Shown piece after piece: positions 51,589-64,000 of a DNA stretch of 64,000 bases (position 1 is the first letter of the stretch; each line of letters begins with the position of its first letter). The stretch comes from Modestobacter sp. VKM Ac-2977. GTDB taxonomy: Bacteria; Actinomycetota; Actinomycetes; Mycobacteriales; Geodermatophilaceae. The position numbers and the translations under genes are program-made. Location of the stretch: assembly GCF_026968045.1 (NCBI RefSeq), contig NZ_JAPVBQ010000003.1, forward strand, positions 156,060 to 220,059. The letters run 5' to 3'. The notes beneath the pieces were generated by a model that was given only the letters and a program-made list of their open reading frames with translations, was not told where the DNA came from and did no database searches.

Positions 51589-51643
51589 GGCCCCCTCGCC
51601 GGGGCCCACCGCGAGCTCGCGAGCGGTGGGGGGCGAGGGGGCC
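51589..51643 (-). terminator. Long GC-rich hairpin between gyrB and gyrA
   Basis: A 12-bp outer stem (51589-51600 with 51632-51643) encloses an inner 8-bp stem (51605-51612 with 51623-51630). It starts five bases after the gyrB stop and would terminate or attenuate gyrB-gyrA read-through. Confidence 0.85.
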
Positions 51644-51647
51644 TTCC

Positions 51648-55732
<4,085 letters not shown>

Positions 55733-55746
55733 CTTCGGTGTGCTGC

Positions 55747-56772
55747 TCAGGCCGCGGCGGCGAGTGCGCCGACCACGGCGGCCAGCAGCCGGGCGTGGTG
55801 CTCGATCAGCTGCGGCCGGTTGGCGTCGGGCCGGATGGCGGCGACGAAGCCGGCCGCCGACCAGACCTCGTCGCCGTCGTCACTGCCCAGCAGCGACTGC
55901 CGGACGACGGGGTCCTCGGCGATCCGGCGGACCTGCGGGCCGTCCTCGGCGGCCAGCAGCACCCAGCGCCGGTCGAACTCGGGGTCCGGGCTGGGGATCT
56001 GCAGCATCCCGCCGGTGCCGTGCCGCCACATGCGGGCCGGTGAGAGCCGGAATGCGGGCACCGCGCCCAGCACGGGCGCTGCGGTGATCGCGTGGGTGCT
56101 CACGAAGCCGCGCCCGACCGGGGAGACGATGTCGAAGGCGACCAGGTCCAGGCCGTTGCCCCGACCGCGCAGGACCCGGCTCGCCTGGTCCTCCTTCCCG
56201 GGGCGGACCGGCGCCGAGCGCACCAGCGCGGTGAGCGGCTCGTCCTCCGGGGCGGTGCCGTCGGAGGGCACCCAGCCGAACTGCTGGGCCCACAGCTGCG
56301 TGCCGTACGGGTCCGCGGCGACGGCCGGGTCCGGCTGGACGTCGCGGTACCCGGCGTCGTCCCCGGACCGGGAGCGCCCGCCCCCGAACAGGCCGCCCAG
56401 CCCCCGGCGGGGACGGTCGGTCTGCTCCGGCGGCGGGGCATCGGACTGCCGCTGGTCGGCACCCGGCGGCTGCCAGGCGGCCTCGTCCCGCGTCGTGGCC
56501 GGCGGTACGGACGCCTGCGGGGTGGACGGGGGCGGGGACGTGGCCGGGCGTTCCGGCTCCACCGCCGGCAGGTCCCAGCCCGGCGGCTGCCAGGCCTGGG
56601 ACCCGGTCCGCTCGTCCCCGGGCTCGGCAGGGCGGTCGCTGTCGGGGCGGGGAGCGGCAGGGCCGGACTCACCGCCGCCGGGCGTGTCCCCGCCGAGGTG
56701 CGCGGGCTCCTGCCACTGGCCGCCGGCGCCGTCGTCGAACCCGTCCCGGTCGCGGTCGCGCGGGCTGCTCAT
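55747..56772 (-). CDS. SseB-domain protein with disordered N-terminus
   Basis: 341 residues from ATG 56772, behind GAGGAG. The N-terminal ~150 residues are Pro/Gly/Asp/Arg-rich and probably disordered. The C-terminal half (about 165-335) looks like an SseB-type domain or a related actinobacterial variant, with PLTALVRSAPVRPGK, FVSTHAITAAPVLGAVPAFRLSPARMW and RWVLLAAEDGPQVRRIAEDP. No enzymatic motif is seen and the family name is tentative. It forms a probable operon with the ABC exporter downstream and the DciA-like gene upstream (22 bp). Confidence 0.6.
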   Translation of the reverse strand: MSSPRDRDRDGFDDGAGGQWQEPAHLGGDTPGGGESGPAAPRPDSDRPAEPGDERTGSQAWQPPGWDLPAVEPERPATSPPPSTPQASVPPATTRDEAAWQPPGADQRQSDAPPPEQTDRPRRGLGGLFGGGRSRSGDDAGYRDVQPDPAVAADPYGTQLWAQQFGWVPSDGTAPEDEPLTALVRSAPVRPGKEDQASRVLRGRGNGLDLVAFDIVSPVGRGFVSTHAITAAPVLGAVPAFRLSPARMWRHGTGGMLQIPSPDPEFDRRWVLLAAEDGPQVRRIAEDPVVRQSLLGSDDGDEVWSAAGFVAAIRPDANRPQLIEHHARLLAAVVGALAAAA

Positions 56773-56794
56773 CGCTGACTCCTCGTCTCGCTGG

Positions 56795-57295
56795 TCATCC
56801 GTACGTGTCCCGCGGCCCACGGCCACGGACGGTGCGCGGGCCCTTCTTCCAGCTCGGGGCCGTCGGACCGACAACGCGCAGCTTGGTCACGACGTCCCCG
56901 CCGACCCCGGCGCGCAGCTTGCCCAGGATGGTCGGCGCCAGCAGGCGCAGCTGCGTCGCCCAGGCCGTGGACTCCGCGACCACCAGCAGCTCGCCCTCGT
57001 TCAGCGACTCCGGCCGGCAGTGCGCGGCGATCTCCGGCCCGACCAGGGTGTCCCAGCGCCCGAACACCGCACCGACCTTGGTGCGGGCGGTCCAGTCCTG
57101 CTGGGTGACCAGCGAGTCGACCAGTGAACCGAGCGTCTGGGGGTCGTCGGCGCCGGGTCCGGGGCCGGTCCAGCGGCGCCGCGGGCCGGCCACCCGGCGA
57201 CGGGTCGGCTGCGGCCGGGAGGCCGAGGCCGCCCGGGCGGCCTCCAGTGCCGCGCGGGCGATGTCGGAGGGTCGTGCCGGGCGTTCCTCAGCCAC
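56795..57295 (-). CDS. DciA-like (DUF721) protein
   Basis: 166 residues from GTG 57295. The DUF721 domain (about 52-145) has [65 protein letters not shown] (first 20 at about 56-75). DUF721/DciA proteins load the replicative helicase where DnaC is absent. The gene between recF and gyrB is conserved in actinobacteria (Rv0004 equivalent). The N-terminal basic tail is also typical. It overlaps the recF 3' end by eight bases. Confidence 0.93.
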   Translation of the reverse strand: MAEERPARPSDIARAALEAARAASASRPQPTRRRVAGPRRRWTGPGPGADDPQTLGSLVDSLVTQQDWTARTKVGAVFGRWDTLVGPEIAAHCRPESLNEGELLVVAESTAWATQLRLLAPTILGKLRAGVGGDVVTKLRVVGPTAPSWKKGPRTVRGRGPRDTYG

Positions 57296-58487
57296 CGTCC
57301 ACCCCTGCCTCCCCCGTTGCCGCGCTCTCCTCGGTCGGCTCCCCGGGCAGGATCCGCGCCTGCCCGTCGGCGATCTGCACCCGGGTGCCCAGCAGCACCG
57401 CCGGGACGTCCTCGGCGACCGCCGCGGTGATCAGCGTCTGCTCGGCACTGCGGGCGACCTCGGCCAGCGCAGCGCGGCGGCCGGAGTCCAGCTCGGCGAA
57501 GACGTCGTCCAGGACCAGGATCGGGTCGTCGCCGTCGGCCCGCAGCAGTGCGAAGCAGGCCAGTTTGACCGCGAGGGCGAAGGACCACGACTCGCCGTGG
57601 CTGGCGTAGCCCTTGGCCGGCGCCGGCCCCAGGTGCAGCACCAGGTCGTCCCGGTGCGGACCGACCAGGGTCACCCCGCGGTCGACCTCGTCCTTGCGCC
57701 GCTCGGCGACCCGCTCGCGCAGCGCCGCGGCGAGCTCCTCGGCGCCGGGCAGCACCCGCGCCGGGTCGACCGGCGCCCCGTCCCCGGCCAGCGGCACCGA
57801 ACTGCTGTAGCCCAGCGCCGCCCGGTCGGCGCCGGGACCGGCCACCCCGGCGTAGGACTCGGCGACGTAGGGGGCGAGGTCGGCGACGAGCTGCAGGCGG
57901 GCGGCCAGCAGCTGACCGCCGAGCTCGGTCAGGTGGCCGTCCCAGACGTCCAGGGTGGCCAGCGCGTTGCCGCGGGCGAGCTTCGCCGTCTTCAACAGGG
58001 CGTTGCGCTGCTTGAGGACCCGGTCGTAGTCGCTGCGCACCCCCGCCAGCCGGGGTGTGCGGCTGACCAGCAGGTCGTCGAGGAAGCGCCGGCGTTCGGC
58101 CGGGTCGCCGCGCACCAGGGCGAGGTCCTCGGGGGCGAACAGGACCGTCCTGACCAGCCCGAGCAGCTCCCGTGGCCGGGGCAGCGGGGCCCGGTTGACC
58201 CGCACCCGGTTGGCCCGGCCGGGGTTGATCTCCACCTCGACCAGCAGCTCGCGGTCGTCGCGGCGCAGCGCCGCCCGCACCACCGCCTGGCTCGCGCCGT
58301 GCCGGACGAGAGGGGCGTCGGCGGAGACCCGGTGGCTGCCCAGCGTGGCCAGGTAGCCCACCGCCTCGACCAGGTTGGTCTTGCCCTGGCCGTTGCGCCC
58401 CACCAGCACGGTCGGGCCTGGGGTCAGCGCCAGGTCGGCGGACTCCCAGCTGCGGAAGTGCCCGACCTGCAGGTGCCGGAGGTACAT
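57288..58487 (-). CDS. recF: DNA replication and repair protein RecF
   Basis: 399 residues. The SMC-like ATPase has Walker [11 protein letters not shown] (about 31-40), the arm region, the signature-like [20 protein letters not shown], and Walker [13 protein letters not shown] near 335-346, followed by QTLITAAV. RecF binds gapped DNA and helps load RecA during gap repair. The length is slightly above the usual ~370 because of a C-terminal Glu/Gly tail. It is separated from gnd by a 38-bp palindrome. Confidence 0.97.
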   Translation of the reverse strand: MYLRHLQVGHFRSWESADLALTPGPTVLVGRNGQGKTNLVEAVGYLATLGSHRVSADAPLVRHGASQAVVRAALRRDDRELLVEVEINPGRANRVRVNRAPLPRPRELLGLVRTVLFAPEDLALVRGDPAERRRFLDDLLVSRTPRLAGVRSDYDRVLKQRNALLKTAKLARGNALATLDVWDGHLTELGGQLLAARLQLVADLAPYVAESYAGVAGPGADRAALGYSSSVPLAGDGAPVDPARVLPGAEELAAALRERVAERRKDEVDRGVTLVGPHRDDLVLHLGPAPAKGYASHGESWSFALAVKLACFALLRADGDDPILVLDDVFAELDSGRRAALAEVARSAEQTLITAAVAEDVPAVLLGTRVQIADGQARILPGEPTEESAATGEAGVDGG

Positions 58488-58502
58488 GGGTCAGCCCCGA
58501 CC

Positions 58503-58540
58503 CCGTCCTCCACCAAAATGGCCATCTTGGTGGAGGACGG
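58503..58540. repeat. 38-bp near-perfect palindrome between gnd and recF
   Basis: The two 19-base halves are complementary except for one A/C mismatch, with TGGCCA at the centre. It is much more AT-containing than the flanks. It may be a gnd terminator, a cruciform, or a member of a dispersed palindromic repeat family; no second copy is seen in the window. Confidence 0.8.
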
Positions 58541-58555
58541 ACGTCGATCCGGTGC

Positions 58556-59497
58556 TCACGCGGGGTTCTCGGCCTCCGCCGGCTCGGCTGCCTCGACGGC
58601 CTGGACGGCGTGCCCACCGAACTGGTTGCGCAGCGCGGCCACCGCCTTCATCGTCGGGGAGTCGCTCTGCCGCGAGGCGAACCGGGCGAACAGCGAAGCG
58701 GAGATCGCCGGCATCGGGACGGCGTGCTCGATGGCCTGCTCGACGGTCCAGCGGCCCTCACCGGAGTCCTCGGCGTAGCCGGAGATCTTCTCCAGGGCCG
58801 GGTCGTCCTGCAGTGCGCGGACCAGCAGGTCCAGCAGCCAGGAGCGGATGACGGTGCCCTGGGTCCAGGAGGCGACGACGCCGGGCACGTCCTCGATCAG
58901 GTCGACCGCGGCCAGCAGCTCGTAGCCCTCGCCGTAGGCCTGCATCATCGCGTACTCGATGCCGTTGTGGACCATCTTGGCGAAGTGGCCGGCGCCGCAC
59001 GGGCCGGCGTGCACGAAGCCCGCGCCCTCGATCGGCTGTCCGGCCTCGTCCTGGGGTGCCGGCGGCTTCAGCGCGTCGAAGACCGGCTGCGCCTTGGCGA
59101 CGTCCTCCTTCGAGCCACCGACCATCAACGCGTAGCCGTTCTCCAGGCCCCACACGCCACCGGAGACCCCGGCGTCGATGTAGCCCAGGCCCTTGGCGCC
59201 CAGCTCCGCGGCGTGTTCCTGGTCGTCGGTGAACTTGGAGTTGCCCCCGTCGATGACCACGTCACCGGGGCTGAGCAGCTCGCCCAGCTCGCGCACCGTC
59301 GCCCGGGTGGGCTCACCGCTGGGGACCATCACCCAGACGACCCGGGGCGCCTCCAGCGCCTCGACGAGCGCCTCGAGGCTCTCCACGTCCCGCTTCTCGG
59401 AGAACGAGTCGTACCCGACCACGTCGTGACCGGCGCGACGCAGCCGCTCGGCCATGTTGCCGCCCATCTTGCCCAGTCCGACCATCCCCAGCTGCAC
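58556..59497 (-). CDS. gnd: 6-phosphogluconate dehydrogenase (decarboxylating, short type)
   Basis: 313 residues from GTG 59497, behind GGAGGAGAAGAC. The product oxidises and decarboxylates 6-phosphogluconate to ribulose 5-phosphate. The N-terminus has LGMVGLGKMGGNMAERL (nucleotide site), then VIDGGNSKF, YIDAGVSGGVWGLENGYALMVGG and the catalytic HFAKMVHNGIEYAMMQAYGEGYEL. The ~310-residue length is that of the shorter, often NAD-linked group rather than the ~470-residue E. coli type. Its place between dnaN and recF is common in non-mycobacterial actinobacteria. Confidence 0.95.
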   Translation of the reverse strand: MQLGMVGLGKMGGNMAERLRRAGHDVVGYDSFSEKRDVESLEALVEALEAPRVVWVMVPSGEPTRATVRELGELLSPGDVVIDGGNSKFTDDQEHAAELGAKGLGYIDAGVSGGVWGLENGYALMVGGSKEDVAKAQPVFDALKPPAPQDEAGQPIEGAGFVHAGPCGAGHFAKMVHNGIEYAMMQAYGEGYELLAAVDLIEDVPGVVASWTQGTVIRSWLLDLLVRALQDDPALEKISGYAEDSGEGRWTVEQAIEHAVPMPAISASLFARFASRQSDSPTMKAVAALRNQFGGHAVQAVEAAEPAEAENPA

Positions 59498-59640
59498 GTC
59501 TTCTCCTCCGTCGTCGATGTCTCGCTCGTGGGCCGCGGTCCTCCCGCAGCAGGTCTCGGTGGGCAGCCGCACCGTCGCGGCGCACCCGTCGCGCCTGGGC
59601 GCGGCCCGGGGCACGCGCCGTCGCCCATCGTGCTCGCCCT

Positions 59641-59662
59641 CCCCGGCGCTCGCGCGCCGGGG
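59641..59662 (-). terminator. Hairpin terminator of dnaN
   Basis: A perfect 9-bp stem CCCCGGCGC/GCGCCGGGG with a 4-base loop (GCGA in the RNA) begins seven bases after the dnaN stop. Confidence 0.85.
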
Positions 59663-59669
59663 ACCGCTC

Positions 59670-60830
59670 CTAGCCCGGCAGCCGCACCGGCATGATCAGG
59701 TACCGGTACGAGCCGGCCCGCTCGGCGGGCCTGCCGCTGTCCTCGTCGTCGGCGGAGGGCTCGTCGACCCCGGACAGCACGGCCGGCTTCAGCGCCGTCG
59801 TGAAGTCCATCCGGGCGCGGTCGGTGTGCACCGCGGCCAGGCCGTCGAGCAGGAACGTCGGGTTGAAGCCGATCGTCAGCGGCTCCCCGTCGAACTCGAC
59901 GTCGCAGCGCTCCTCGGCCTGGCCCTCGTCGTCGGTGCCGCCGGCGCGCAGCGTGACCTGGCCGGGCGTGAACTCGCAGCGCAACGGCGTGCCGCGCTCG
60001 GCGACCAGGGCCACGCGCTTGGCGGCGTCGGTGAACAACCCGACCGGCAGGGTGGCGAAGGACGAGGACTCGCTGGGCATGATCGCGCGGTACTTCACGA
60101 ACTCCGCGTCCAGCAGGCGGGTCGTGGTGCGGCGGTCCTTGCCCGACATGCCCAGGATGCCCTCCCCGGAGCCGCCCGACGCCAGCGAGAGCACCACCTC
60201 GGGGCCGCTGGTCAGCGTCTTCGCCGCGTCGGCGAGGGTGCGGGCCGGCACCAGGACGGCGGCGGAGAGCCCCGGGGTCTCCGGACGCCAGGCGAACTCC
60301 CGGACGGCGAGCCGGTACCGGTCGGTGGCGGCGAGTGTGACCAGGTCGTCCTCGATCTCCAGCCGCACGCCGGTCAGCATCGGCAGGGTGTCGTCCCGGC
60401 CGGCGGCGACGGCGACCTGACCGACGGCCTCGGCGAACGCGTCGCTGTCCACGACCCCGGCGGTGGAGGGCATCGAGGGCAGGGACGGGTAGTCCTCGAC
60501 CGGGAGCGTGGGCAGGCTGAACTTCGCGTTGCCACAGCTGATGGCCAGCCGGGCCCCCTCGGCGACCACGTCGACCGGGTGCGGCGGCAGGGCCCGGGTG
60601 ATCTCGGCGAGCAGCCGGCCGGGGACGAGCGCGCGGCCGGCCTCGGTGGACTGGACGTCGACCTCCGACCGGGCCGACACCTCGTAGTCGAAGCCCGAGA
60701 CCGCGAGCTGGCCGCCCTCCACCTCCAGCAGGATCCCGGCGAGCACCGGCACCGACGGCCGCGGCGGCAGGCTGCGCGCCGTCCATGCCACGGCCTCGGC
60801 GAGCACCTCGCGTGCCACCCGGAACTTCAT
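59670..60830 (-). CDS. dnaN: DNA polymerase III beta sliding clamp
   Basis: 386 residues from ATG 60830. The three-domain clamp starts MKFRVAREVLAEAVAW and ends in YRYLIMPVRLPG, the conserved C-terminus that forms part of the peptide-binding pocket. Internal landmarks are SVPVLAGILLEV, TDRYRLAVREF and FNPTFLLDGL. It encircles DNA and tethers polymerase III. The frame is open to 60932, but MKFRV is the normal start. oriC lies upstream between it and dnaA. Confidence 0.98.
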   Translation of the reverse strand: MKFRVAREVLAEAVAWTARSLPPRPSVPVLAGILLEVEGGQLAVSGFDYEVSARSEVDVQSTEAGRALVPGRLLAEITRALPPHPVDVVAEGARLAISCGNAKFSLPTLPVEDYPSLPSMPSTAGVVDSDAFAEAVGQVAVAAGRDDTLPMLTGVRLEIEDDLVTLAATDRYRLAVREFAWRPETPGLSAAVLVPARTLADAAKTLTSGPEVVLSLASGGSGEGILGMSGKDRRTTTRLLDAEFVKYRAIMPSESSSFATLPVGLFTDAAKRVALVAERGTPLRCEFTPGQVTLRAGGTDDEGQAEERCDVEFDGEPLTIGFNPTFLLDGLAAVHTDRARMDFTTALKPAVLSGVDEPSADDEDSGRPAERAGSYRYLIMPVRLPG

Positions 60831-61528
60831 CTCGTCATCCACCCCACGTTCGTCTGCGCCGGCTGCTGCCGGGCGGTGTGCGGCGCCCATCCTCTCCTGC
60901 CGGCCCCCCTGCATGACCAGTCCCCTGGTCACAGCTGCACCTCAGAGCCAGGAACCGGCTTCCTGGGTGCCCGCCGGTCGGGGCGGCGCAGCCTCCCGAT
61001 CCGGCCCGTCCCCACCGAGAGTGTGGTTCGAGAACACCTGGGAGATATAGCTCATCTTCGTCATCACAGGTGTGGATCCTGGGGACGAGACCCCTTCGTG
61101 CAGGTCACCCCCGGAATGGGCCTGTTGGCTCGCTGTGGGCCGGTGGGCGTCCGCCTGTGTCGACACGTGGACAACTCGACCGCCGTGCACCGTCGTCGTG
61201 CCCTCTCCACCCCGCATCCCCCCTCCACCCGCAGGTCCGTCCCCACCCGATGTGGGTGGAGAGGGCTGTCCACCGGCACCGGTGGGCGACTTGTGGACAC
61301 CTGGGGGACGGCGCCGTGCCAGGTGCACCCGCTGGACCTGCGGAGATGCGGCTGGCTGCGGGACGAGAGCGATGGTGGGCAGTGGGTTCCGGCTCTCCCC
61401 AGGCTGTGTACAGATCTGGGGACAAGGAGACACGGACGCCGGCTCGGCGTCGGCGAGGTCATCCCGGTCGGGCACCTCGAGGGCGCGCGGGAGCGACCGG
61501 ACCGGCGGTCGGTGTCCGGACGTGCGGC
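60831..61528. other. Replication origin oriC (dnaA-dnaN intergenic region)
   Basis: A gene-free gap of about 700 bases between dnaA and dnaN, the standard oriC place in actinobacteria. DnaA-box-like 9-mers one mismatch from TGTGGACAA occur at 61166-61174 (CGTGGACAA) and 61292-61300 (TGTGGACAC), with weaker ones near 61068, 61266 and 61415. A rare AT-richer stretch, GGGAGATATAGCTCATC, at about 61040-61056 could be part of the unwinding element. The open frames that cross this region are not genes. Confidence 0.85.
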
Positions 61529-61564
61529 GGCCGAGCCCCAACCCGGGAGGACTGGGGCTCGGCC
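61529..61564 (-). terminator. Hairpin terminator of dnaA
   Basis: A perfect 12-bp stem (61529-61540 with 61553-61564) and a 12-base loop lie directly downstream of the dnaA stop. Confidence 0.85.
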
Positions 61565-61570
61565 GGACGA

Positions 61571-63349
61571 TCAGGAGCGGGCGCGGCTCTTGATCCGGGC
61601 GGTGAGCTCGGTGACCTGGGTGTAGGTGGCCCGGCGCTCGCTCATCAGGCCGGTGATCTTCTTGACGGCGTGCATGACCGTGGTGTGGTCCTTGCCGCCG
61701 AACGAGGCCCCGATCCGCGGCAGGGAGAGCTCGGTGAGCTCGCGGCACAGGTACATGGCGATCTGCCGGGCGTTGACCAGGGTGCGGCTGCGGTTGGCCC
61801 CCTGCAGCTCCTCCATCGTCACGGAGAAGTACTCGGCGGTGGCGGCCATGATGATCGCCGCGGTGATCTGCGGGCCCTGCTCGTCGCTGATCAGGTCCTT
61901 GAGCACGAGCTCGGCCAGCGCGAGGTCGACCGGCTGCTTGTTCAGGCTGGCGAAGGCGGTGACCCGGATCAGCGCGCCCTCGAGCTCGCGGATGTTGGTC
62001 TGCACCTTGCTGGCGATGAACTCCAGGACCGCGTCGGGGGCCTGCAGTCGCTCGCCATAGGCCTTCTTCCGCAGGATCGCGATGCGGGTCTCCAGGTCCG
62101 GCGCCTGGACGTCGGTGATGAGACCCCACTCGAACCGCGTGCGCAGCCGGTCCTCCAGCGTCGTCAGCTTCTTCGGCGCGCGGTCGGAGGTGATGACGAT
62201 CTGCTTGCTGGCGTTGTGCAGCGTGTTGAACGTGTGGAAGAACTCCTCCTGGGTGCGCTCGGCGCGCTCCAGGAACTGGATGTCGTCGATCAGCAGGAAG
62301 TCGATGTCCCGGTAGCGACGCCGGAAGTCCTCGGCCCGGCCGGAGTGCACCAGGTTGATGAACTCGTTGGTGAACTCCTCCGTGCTGACGTACCGCACCC
62401 GCACGTTGGGGAACATCCGCGCGGCGTAGTGGCCGATCGCGTGCAGCAGGTGCGTCTTGCCCAGCCCGGAGTCGCCGTAGATGAACAGCGGGTTGTAGGC
62501 GCGGGCCGGGGCCTCGGCGACGGCGACGGCGGCCGCGTGCGCGAACCGGTTGCTGTTGCCGATGACGAAGCTGTCGAAGACGTACTTCGCGTTGAGCCCC
62601 GGGTCCAGGCCGCCGGGGCGCCGGTCGGCGAACAGGGGGACGGCGCCGCCGCCGCGGCCCGGGCGCTCGGCGGGGCGGTCGCCGATGCCCTCGTTCCCCG
62701 GTGTCTGGGCGCGACCGGCGTCCCCCGGGTCCCGGTCCCACGGGGCGAGCCGGCGGGGGCCGCCATCGGGCTGGTCGTCGGAGGCCGACCCACGCGACCA
62801 GTCGCGCCCGTCCCCGGACTCGGGCAGCCAGGCCTCGGCCCGGGCGGCATCGGTACGCACCCCGAAGGCGCTCCGCCCGTCGTCGACCCGGTCCCGGTCG
62901 GCGCGGTCCTCGGCGGCCCGGTCGTGCGCCGCCCGCTCGCGGGCAGCCAGCTCCTCCGAGGCGCGGTCGTGGGCCAGCCGGTCCTGCGTGAGGCGGTCCT
63001 GGTCCAGCCGGTCCTGCTCGGCGGTGGGCCAGCGACGGACCTCCGGCTCGACGCCGAGCCGAGGTGCCTCGGGGGCCGGCGGCGGCACCGGCATGTCCTC
63101 CAGCTGCACCGCCACCCGGATGTCCCGGCCGATCTCCGCGGACAGCGCCTCGGCCAGCACCATGCGCATGCGGGACTCGAGCACCGTCTGGGTGAACTCG
63201 TTGGGCGCGGCGAGCACGGCGGTGTCCTCGAACAGGCCGAGTGGGCGGGTGAGGTTGAGCACCGCCTTCTGCTGCGGGGTCAAGCTGCTGGCGAGCCTCT
63301 CGCGGGCCTGGTCCCAGACCGTCGCCAGGTCGACCGGATCGTCGGCCAT
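61571..63349 (-). CDS. dnaA: Chromosomal replication initiator protein DnaA
   Basis: 592 residues from ATG 63349. Domain I (about 1-90) begins [18 protein letters not shown]. Domain II is a long, charged linker (about 100-245) with repeated DRL and DR units. The AAA+ domain III has Walker [12 protein letters not shown] (about 290) and Walker [11 protein letters not shown] (about 350). Domain IV ends with [21 protein letters not shown], the DnaA-box recognition signature. It opens oriC. The length is between that of mycobacterial (~507) and Streptomyces (~656) proteins because of domain II. Confidence 0.98.
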   Translation of the reverse strand: MADDPVDLATVWDQARERLASSLTPQQKAVLNLTRPLGLFEDTAVLAAPNEFTQTVLESRMRMVLAEALSAEIGRDIRVAVQLEDMPVPPPAPEAPRLGVEPEVRRWPTAEQDRLDQDRLTQDRLAHDRASEELAARERAAHDRAAEDRADRDRVDDGRSAFGVRTDAARAEAWLPESGDGRDWSRGSASDDQPDGGPRRLAPWDRDPGDAGRAQTPGNEGIGDRPAERPGRGGGAVPLFADRRPGGLDPGLNAKYVFDSFVIGNSNRFAHAAAVAVAEAPARAYNPLFIYGDSGLGKTHLLHAIGHYAARMFPNVRVRYVSTEEFTNEFINLVHSGRAEDFRRRYRDIDFLLIDDIQFLERAERTQEEFFHTFNTLHNASKQIVITSDRAPKKLTTLEDRLRTRFEWGLITDVQAPDLETRIAILRKKAYGERLQAPDAVLEFIASKVQTNIRELEGALIRVTAFASLNKQPVDLALAELVLKDLISDEQGPQITAAIIMAATAEYFSVTMEELQGANRSRTLVNARQIAMYLCRELTELSLPRIGASFGGKDHTTVMHAVKKITGLMSERRATYTQVTELTARIKSRARS

Positions 63350-64000
63350 CGACTGTGTCCCTTCCCGTGCCTTCGGTGCTCTGCCTCTGGTGTGACGCCT
63401 CTGGTGCGACCCCGGAGCTGCGGTGCGACCCCGGAGCCGTCGTCCACAGGTGGGATGGATCTCGGGGACTCGCTGGATCCCCCGTCGGGTCCCCAGCTGT
63501 GGACGTCCGGCGGTGCTGCGTCCACATGAGTGTCCACAGTCTGTGCACGCTCGGCGACACCTGGTCCGGCGATCGGCGTCCGCGCTGCCGGGCACGACGT
63601 CATGGCTGGTGAGCGCCCCGGCAGGGGCGATCGGAGGAAGGTCCGGCGAGCGATCGGCCGACGGGGTCGGCAGGAGAACCGGCGCCCGGTCGTCCGACCC
63701 GGAGCGACGGCGACGCTAACAGCCTCGTCCACAGGCGGGCAACGACGACGGCAGCCGGCACGCTGATCGGCCGCGGCGTGTCCGGCGCCGGGTGGCCCGA
63801 TCAGCGGTGCACCATGAGCGGTCCGGCCAGCAGACCGGGACCCGTCGGGTGTCGGCTATGCTGGTCGGAGTCTGTGCACGGGAGTCGGCGCGCGCCCTGA
63901 GGTCGTGGGGCGTGATCACCGGGCCCGTCGCACAGCAGACCAGCCTCGGGAGTCCGGGACAGGTCGCAGGTCCCAGGAGCACCGGGGCCGACGACCTGCC
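63350..64000. other. dnaA upstream region with DnaA-box-like sites
   Basis: No gene is supported in these 651 bases; rpmH, expected divergent from dnaA, is not visible and probably lies beyond the edge. DnaA-box-like sites are TCGTCCACA (63440-63448), GTGTCCACA (63530-63538) and TCGTCCACA (63725-63733), each one mismatch from TTGTCCACA, plus weaker ones at 63498 and 63518. They would allow dnaA autoregulation. A plus-strand TATGCT at 63857-63862 could be a -10 element for the rpmH side, but no -35 is evident. Confidence 0.6.

Noticed and set aside
61070-63529. Open plus-strand frame of 819 codons opposite dnaA
   Set aside because: It is antisense to dnaA and to oriC. Its amino-acid composition (Gly, Arg, Val, Leu, Gln) is what GC-rich antisense frames give, and the minus-strand DnaA domains are unambiguous.
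63716-63982. Minus-strand frame of 88 codons upstream of dnaA, considered as rpmH or another small gene
   Set aside because: No similarity to ribosomal protein L34, wrong strand for the usual divergent rpmH, and no ribosome-binding site.

Overview
The window is about 64 kb of very GC-rich DNA, with G or C at almost every third codon position, frequent GTG starts and long spurious antisense frames. It carries the replication-origin neighbourhood of an actinobacterium. The gene order (dnaA, dnaN, gnd, recF, DciA-like, gyrB, gyrA, DUF3566, tRNA-Ile, tRNA-Ala, ppiA, crgA, DUF881, pabA, pknB, pknA, pbpA, rodA, pstP, fhaB, fhaA, tRNA-Leu) is the classical actinobacterial origin flank. Having gnd between dnaN and recF, together with the style of the accessory genes, suggests Geodermatophilales (Modestobacter, Blastococcus or Geodermatophilus type). 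That placement is inference; no database was used.

Layout. 1-5.6 kb: a 3'-cut gene whose product ends in identical heptad repeats, a nucleoside hydrolase, and a four-gene osmoprotectant ABC importer. 5.9-12.6 kb: an STAS/ATPase partner-switch pair, a P-loop kinase-like protein, PRC-barrel, NYN, SRPBCC and GNAT proteins, CinA, and two small membrane proteins. 12.6-17.5 kb: a PAS-GAF-SpoIIE phosphatase, an extra PknA-like Ser/Thr kinase and a glycerate kinase. 17.7-20 kb: a hydroxyacyl-CoA dehydrogenase and an enoyl-CoA hydratase. 20-25.9 kb: an MBL hydrolase, an EAL-DICT-LOV protein divergent from a double-GAF protein, and a GntR/UTRA regulator divergent from phosphofructokinase. 26-32 kb: a metallophosphoesterase, a CYTH-CHAD protein, an EEP nuclease-like protein, an S4 protein, an aldose epimerase, a DUF1707 protein and tRNA-Leu. 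32.4-41.6 kb: the cell-wall growth and Ser/Thr phosphorylation cluster fhaA-fhaB-pstP-rodA-pbpA-pknA-pknB. 41.6-49 kb: pabA, DUF881, crgA, a thiolase, a PH-domain protein, a rhomboid protease, ppiA, tRNA-Ala, a DLW-39 microprotein, tRNA-Ile and DUF3566. 49-64 kb: gyrA, gyrB, an ABC exporter, an SseB-like protein, a DciA-like protein, recF, gnd, dnaN, oriC, dnaA and the upstream region of dnaA.

How it works together. The right part is the replication initiation machinery with DnaA-box-like sites around it. Four identical parS palindromes (GTTCCACGTGGAAC) lie in intergenic gaps at 9.4, 20.0, 31.4 and 53.9 kb, so ParB would load along the whole window. The fhaA-pknB cluster couples peptidoglycan synthesis to Ser/Thr phosphorylation. 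The accessory half is rich in signalling proteins: partner switching, PP2C phosphatase, GAF, LOV/EAL and an extra kinase.

Most notable observations: the parS set; the putative light-sensing EAL-DICT-LOV protein; a PknA paralogue next to a PAS-GAF phosphatase; a second DnaA-box-like cluster 17 kb from oriC; a rhomboid gene that appears to need a CTG start; a missed DLW-39 microprotein gene; and a 38-bp near-perfect palindrome between gnd and recF.
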